Assembly: GCA_022701365.1 (NCBI GenBank)
Contig: JAKUHH010000068.1
Span: 683,189 to 747,188, forward strand
DNA length: 64,000 bases
Origin: Mycocentrospora acerina
Taxonomy: Eukaryota > Ascomycota > Dothideomycetes > Pleosporales
Direction: 5' to 3'
Shown here in pieces: positions 59,358 to 64,000 of this stretch. The notes under the pieces are model-generated. The model did not search any database, was not told the origin of the DNA, and was given only the letters and a program-made list of their open reading frames with translations. The translations under genes and the position numbers were made by a program. Numbering within the stretch: the first letter of the stretch is position 1; every line of letters begins with the position of its first letter.

Positions 59358-60788
59358 GGCAATATAATCGATGTAGAGTATGTCTTAATTTATTGTAAAT
59401 CTCAGCCTAGCCTTTGGGGCGCTGTGGCTCCAACTCGCCAACTGGGTCTCTGATCCCATAAGGGTTCAAACTAATTTCCATTTTCATGTAGTACATGAAC
59501 ATGCCAAATTTAACTGTCTAACTACAATCGAAAATGAAGCTGCGCTTTGAAACCTTTTGACAGGTGTTGCTTTAAGCCTACAAGCAAGTTATTATTCACG
59601 TTTAAAAGGATTCATTTATCTCATGTGGCGATTTCTCTACTTTTGCACAAGAATTCAATTGCATTTTAATATTACGAATATGAAGCGCATTATGTGGCCT
59701 TTATAGAAATTAAATAAAAACAATTGCTGCTCTCACCGATTGTGATTCAGCAAAGTTGCTAAACTCCTTTTGGCAACAGTATTCGCCAAGAAACGCGATG
59801 AACCTAGTGTAACGCAATCTGTCGCGTATAGTATGACAATCTACTAGCCTCACAGCTAGAGATCAATTAAATTTTGACTGTGACACAATCTAAAGCACGA
59901 ACAGGGCTGAAACTGAAATGACTTCTCAATGTGTTCTGAGCTATTACAAAAACGACACGAAGTCAATACTCTCACCGCCTCAACGAGTGATTAATGGAAT
60001 TTTCATTCAGAGGAGTCTTGGAGAGAAAGGTGTTTAAGTCCTATTCCATCCAGACCTAGTTTCATCTGTATCAATTTTTCAACTCACGTTTTTATTTTTC
60101 ACGTTACTATAGGCAATTCTCGATTACGGAAAGCAAATATAACCAAAAGATTATCAGTTGAGTCGACATTCGTATGGAGTAAAATCAAAGTAAATGAAAT
60201 CCTTCAATTAAGTCCGAGTGTTTTCAACTCATATTAGTCCAAGAAACTGTGAGGGAAGCTTCTGACAATCTTTGTAAAAAGATTTATCTCGAGTGATCAG
60301 CCTTAACCATGTTTATTGTAAAAAATGGCAATTTATTTTCTCTAATCGCCGCCATTATACATATTTTAGGTCGCATAAATTCCATTAGATTGTTTTTAAC
60401 AGACCAGCTAAGATGCAGATTAAAATCGGCAGATTCTTGGTGCCTGGATGTGGATGCTCTGTCAGATAGGCTATTGCAACGTGCACAATGAGGCCAGAAT
60501 GAATTGGTCGATCGGTTCAATCTTGACTAGCTTAGCCATCATGCATAATTAATTTCTCGCTCTGTCCTTTATCTCGAATTTGTATTTCAAAGCAGATCCA
60601 CTTGATTTCAGCTTTTTCCCCACTGTTAAAGGTGCGCAGCATCTGAATATTCTCTCAAGAATATATAAGAATGAAGAGATTCTCGTCCCTATGCTTAATT
60701 CTTCATCAAAAGCTGACAGCTACTTGTACGATTTAAAATTGGATTTTATCTACGTTCCCGATTAAAAAGACAATAAAAATAATTTGAG
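59358..60788. other. Intergenic region between oxidase and dehydrogenase genes
   Basis: 1.4 kb of AT-rich sequence between two plus-strand genes. Short frames at 60284-60765 have no features. No TATA box stands out directly before 60789. Confidence 0.45.
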
Positions 60789-62210
60789 ATGTCTCCGACC
60801 ATAATGAAGCAATGGACTGTTGAGGGAAAGACTGGGTTCGATTCCTTGATTCTGAATAAGAACGCCCCTGTGCCCCGCCTTGGAGACAAAGACGTCCTCG
60901 TCAAATGTAAAGAAACACTACCACACCTCCCCAAATACTTTGCAACTAGCCTTTGCTAACTAAAAATAGTTCATGGCGTGTCTTTGAATTATCGCGACAT
61001 CATCATACCGAAGGTGGGTTGACTTATTCCTTCAGAGATACTACTAGCTGATCATGCTCATGCAATTTAGGGTTTGTATCCTTTTGAATTTCAAAATGGT
61101 GTCATTCCCGGCTCTGATGGCGCTGGAATTGTTGAGGCTGTTGGAAATCGAGTGACTAGATTCAAGCCTGGAGACAAGGTGGCTACAATCTTCAATCAGG
61201 GACATCAGTCAGGCCCACTAAAGCCTCAGTATCTGGCTACAGGTCTTGGAGGTACTCTTGATGGTACTCTTCGTGAGTATGGTTCATTTGATGAGACAGG
61301 TCTTGTTTCTATTCCCTCCAACCTCAATCTCCTGGAAGCTAGCACACTCTCTTGCGCTGCAGTCACAGCCTGGAATGGTCTCTACGGTCTCGAAAGCCAC
61401 TCGCTAAAGCCTGGAGACTATGTTCTTACTCAAGGGACTGGAGGCGTTAGTATTTTTGCTATCCAGTTCGCAAAAGCTGCAGGCGCGAAAGTTATCGCAA
61501 CTACATCTTCTGAAAAAAAGGGGGAATTCTTAAAAAAGCTTGGTGCAGATTTTGTTATCAACTACGTTCAAACTCCAGAATGGGGTGAGAAGGCAAAGAG
61601 TTTGACTCCTGGTGGACAAGGAGTACAGCATGTGATTGAAGTTGGTGGTTCAGCCACTTTGGCACAATCATTGAAAGCAATCGCGTTTGACGGGCTGTTA
61701 TCCGGAATCGGTTTTTTGGGTGGATTTGGGAATAACGAGCCTTCTGTGTCGCAAAGCTTGGTAAGTTTTCCTCCAGCAAAACAGCATGACCCAATTGCAA
61801 AAAGAAAATTTGGAGCAGGCGCCATGGAGCGCAATATTTCTGCTTCAAAAAAGAATCACAACCAGTTCGAAAATGCTTAGGAAGTTAAAATACTGGAGTG
61901 AAGCAGATTAACTCATATGGGTTTCCGACCATTTAACCCATTTTTCAAATCAAGTTTGGATACAAGCTTGTCTGATCTCAAGCTTTTTGCGAAGGCGTCA
62001 CTAACAATTATATAGTCCAATATGTGCATTGTTCGCGGTACAGTCGTTGGTTCAAGGTCACAATTCGAGGATATGAACCGCGCCATTGAAGCAAACAATA
62101 TTCATCCAGTTCTCGATGAAAAGGTTTTTGGTTTCGACGAGCTTAAAGAGGCTTACGAGTATCTGTGGAACCAAAAGCATTTCGGAAAGCTTGTCGTCAA
62201 AATTCATTAA
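60789..62210 (+). CDS. MDR-family zinc-type alcohol dehydrogenase-like / quinone oxidoreductase-like
   Basis: NAD(P)H-dependent medium-chain dehydrogenase/reductase, 348 residues, likely acting on an alcohol, aldehyde or enone. Exons: 60789-60906, 60970-61013, 61071-61760 and 62016-62210, all in phase. The last intron is 255 nt, far longer than the others, with a CACTAAC branch site close to its TATAG acceptor. Motifs are VSLNYRDIIIPKGLYPF, the substrate-loop VIPGSDGAGIVEAVG, the nucleotide-binding TQGTGGVSIFAIQFAKAAGAK and, after the long intron, MCIVRGTVVGSRSQFEDMNR and GFDELKEAYEYLWNQKHFGK. The usual catalytic and structural zinc cysteines of classical ADH are not seen, so this is the zinc-free type despite its usual label. 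It could process the aldehyde or alcohol linked to the neighbouring oxidase. Confidence 0.88.
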
Positions 62211-62821
62211 CTGAGACGTAAGAGAACAACGAATGAGAGTGCTTGTAGCAGCTCAAGTAGATAGATCAGGGTGTGAGATGGAGTGAACTGTCATAACGAA
62301 ATAAGTTGGGTGTGCTCTATTGAATGGAACCTGCGGTAGATGAATGCAATCAAAGTAAATGAACACAAAATAAAAAGATTTAAATTAAGACTAATCGCCT
62401 ACTTACGAGCATTTCTTTTTAGATTTTTAGTAATTGTTAAATCATCTTATGTAGATTTCGTCCACTCTATAAACCATACGATCTCTCAGATAGCAAACTA
62501 AGCGTCAGTTTCAATATTTTAAAAATTAACCTTATAACTTTCACTTTTAACTTTAAATCCTCAACTTTAGCGGTTCATAAAAAAAAAGCGTAGCATGATG
62601 TTTGACTGACTCCAGTCAAATACCTAAAACCAATTCATATCTTGCCCACGAGCTATGATGGGCTCAATATCAAGTTACTGTGGCTAGAGGGTAGTACAAG
62701 CGAACTAAAAGGGAAGTTTTCATGCTTTTATCGTTAGAAATTTTTTAGTAGACAGGTTTCATTAAATAGATACCTCTCTAATTTTCTTTTGAAAACGAGT
62801 TGGACAAGATGTGGAATAGAT

Positions 62822-62937
62822 TCAGTAGGTGGTTTAATGTGAAGACATGTTCGGTTCTATCAAAAGATTTATTAGATCATAGATGATCATACCTCTCAAG
62901 CTTGCATAGCACAGTGGGACAGAGCTTTGTCGTAACA
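62822..62937 (+). repeat. Diverged dispersed repeat, copy B
   Basis: Partner of 49299-49414 in the same orientation, about 13.5 kb away. The conserved core is GCACAGTGGGACAGAGC. Copy B is slightly more AT-rich. No boundaries such as inverted terminal repeats or target duplications are visible. Confidence 0.6.
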
Positions 62938-63818
62938 AATAGAGGTCATTGATTGAATCTGAAATTAAAATTTAAGAACTTCAGGTTTTAGGGGTTGTTA
63001 TAGCTAAGATTCTTTCTTTTTTGTAATTAACTAGAATGGCAATCAAATAGTTTTAAACTTGAATTTAAAATTAATACAAATGTAGTGAAATTTTCTTGAA
63101 CAATTCGTTAGATAATTCAAAGTTGGAGGAAATTCCTGGTGAATTTCAGTTATAAATACACTATAATTAGGCCTGACAGAGATAACTCCTAAGTATCAGC
63201 ACCACTATAGGCTATACAAGAGCACTATAAGAACCTTATACCCCACTATTAGTATCTGCTACTATCTAGATAAATTTAAGACTGCAATATAGACTACTAA
63301 AGAATTGCTACAAATAAAGTAGCATTTTGTCTTCTAAATATTACAACTCTACCTGTGTAATGTACAGAGACTAAAGTTGCTAATTAACGTAAAGTGAAGA
63401 GGTTTCTCACAGCTATGTAAGCACTGCTGGGTTTCATTGAATTTGTGTGATTTCGTAGACGTTCTTTAAAGCCAAAAAAGATTAGATATTTTTAACTATT
63501 CTTAAACATAGGTCTCAGTAGATTATGTTGTTTTTGTACAGAATCTGTCCTAGAGCGAACATTAATCATAGTTTTATATATTGTTTTGTATTAATTAATT
63601 TTATGTTGACTAATATGTGAATTGCATGAGTTGAGAATTAAAGGTTATATCGTATTGAAAAATATGGTTGTCAGGCGCTAGTTAGTGAACCTACCCGAAG
63701 GAAATACATCTGTTGATCTCCGAACATAAAGCGAACTGCTAACTATATTAGGCACAATGTCCGCACCCTACAGCTATCTGATAATTTCCAGGGTTCCCTT
63801 GCAGGCTCTACATTTAGT

Positions 63819-63826
63819 TATATATA
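63819..63826 (+). promoter_or_regulatory. TATA box of the right-edge hydrolase gene
   Basis: TATATATA, 47 bases before the start codon at 63873, an unusually short distance that implies a very short leader. Confidence 0.5.
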
Positions 63827-63872
63827 CAAGTAATTCTCGATTTATATTTTTTTCACATTCAGTTCCCTAGCC

Positions 63873-64000
63873 ATGTCCACGAAACCACAGATCGTCCTTA
63901 TTCCTGGCGCTTGGCATGGCCCTTCTAGTTTCTCTCTGATAACTTCAAAGCTCGAATCCGCAGGCTACACTGTGCACTCAGGCCAGCTTCCATCCGTTGA
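63873..64000 (+). CDS. Alpha/beta hydrolase, 5' part only (cut by window edge)
   Basis: The first 42 codons of a hydrolase of the Abhydrolase_6/EstC-like type. MSTKPQIVLIPGAWHGPSSF shows the first core strand and the oxyanion-loop PGAWHGP motif, then LESAGYTVHSGQLPSV. The start ATG is preceded by CTAGCC and a close TATA box. No signal peptide, so probably intracellular. The catalytic residues lie beyond the window. By position it may be the next member of the P450, regulator, oxidase and dehydrogenase group. Confidence 0.8.
   Translation, partial: MSTKPQIVLIPGAWHGPSSFSLITSKLESAGYTVHSGQLPSV

Larger units (their letters stand above)
62211..63872. other. Very AT-rich gene-free region
   Basis: 1.66 kb, the most AT-rich part of the window, with no open frame of note. 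It contains copy B of the diverged repeat (62822-62937). A run at about 63160-63310, dense in CTATA/TATAG motifs, looks like decayed repeat sequence. Confidence 0.45.

Overview
The window is nuclear DNA of a filamentous ascomycete, most likely a Dothideomycete (Pleosporales-like). Introns are mostly 45-75 nt with GTANGT-type donors and CTAAC-like branch sites. The gene set includes chitin synthase, an SNF1 kinase, an AA9 polysaccharide monooxygenase, a vanillyl-alcohol oxidase and P450s of the trichothecene-hydroxylase-like type. All exon structures below were assembled by hand from reading frames and splice signals. Family names come from recognising sequence, not from database searches. | Left part, about 1-34.2 kb: gene-dense, balanced composition, mainly housekeeping. 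In order: a P450 cut by the left edge (-), a secreted DUF3455-type protein (+), an aminodeoxychorismate-lyase-like PLP enzyme (-), the mitochondrial import receptor Tom70 (+), SNF1/AMPK kinase (-), a Dal5-type anion:cation symporter (-), a mitochondrial-targeted protein of unknown function whose only workable intron is GC-AG (+), a low-molecular-weight tyrosine phosphatase (+), chitin synthase (+), a protein with eleven CCHC zinc knuckles (+), an alpha-glucoside-type sugar transporter (+), cytosolic tryptophanyl-tRNA synthetase (-), a PRELI/Ups lipid-transfer protein (+) and gamma-tubulin complex component GCP3/Spc98 (+). | Right part, about 34.2-64 kb: visibly AT-rich and gene-poor, with 1.4-4 kb gene-free stretches, simple repeats and a diverged repeat pair. 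Its genes are accessory. They are a ketopantoate-reductase-like oxidoreductase, a secreted alpha/beta hydrolase with a cysteine nucleophile, a short AA9 LPMO, and a 56-residue secreted peptide expressed behind four tandem 25-bp repeats. These are followed by a group spanning 51.5 kb to the right edge: P450 (-), a regulator combining a C2HC finger with a Zn2Cys6 cluster (-), vanillyl-alcohol oxidase (+), an MDR-type alcohol dehydrogenase (+) and the start of another alpha/beta hydrolase (+). | Working together: the left genes serve general cell functions (carbon signalling, wall synthesis, protein import, translation, microtubule nucleation). The 51.5-64 kb group has the make-up of a regulated catabolic or biosynthetic cluster for para-substituted phenols. 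The oxidase keeps every active-site residue I could place, the P450 and dehydrogenase could act before or after it, the hydrolase could open an ester or lactone, and the TF shares a short divergent promoter with the oxidase. That cluster is the best candidate here for something undescribed. Its pathway and boundaries are inference, and it runs off the right edge.
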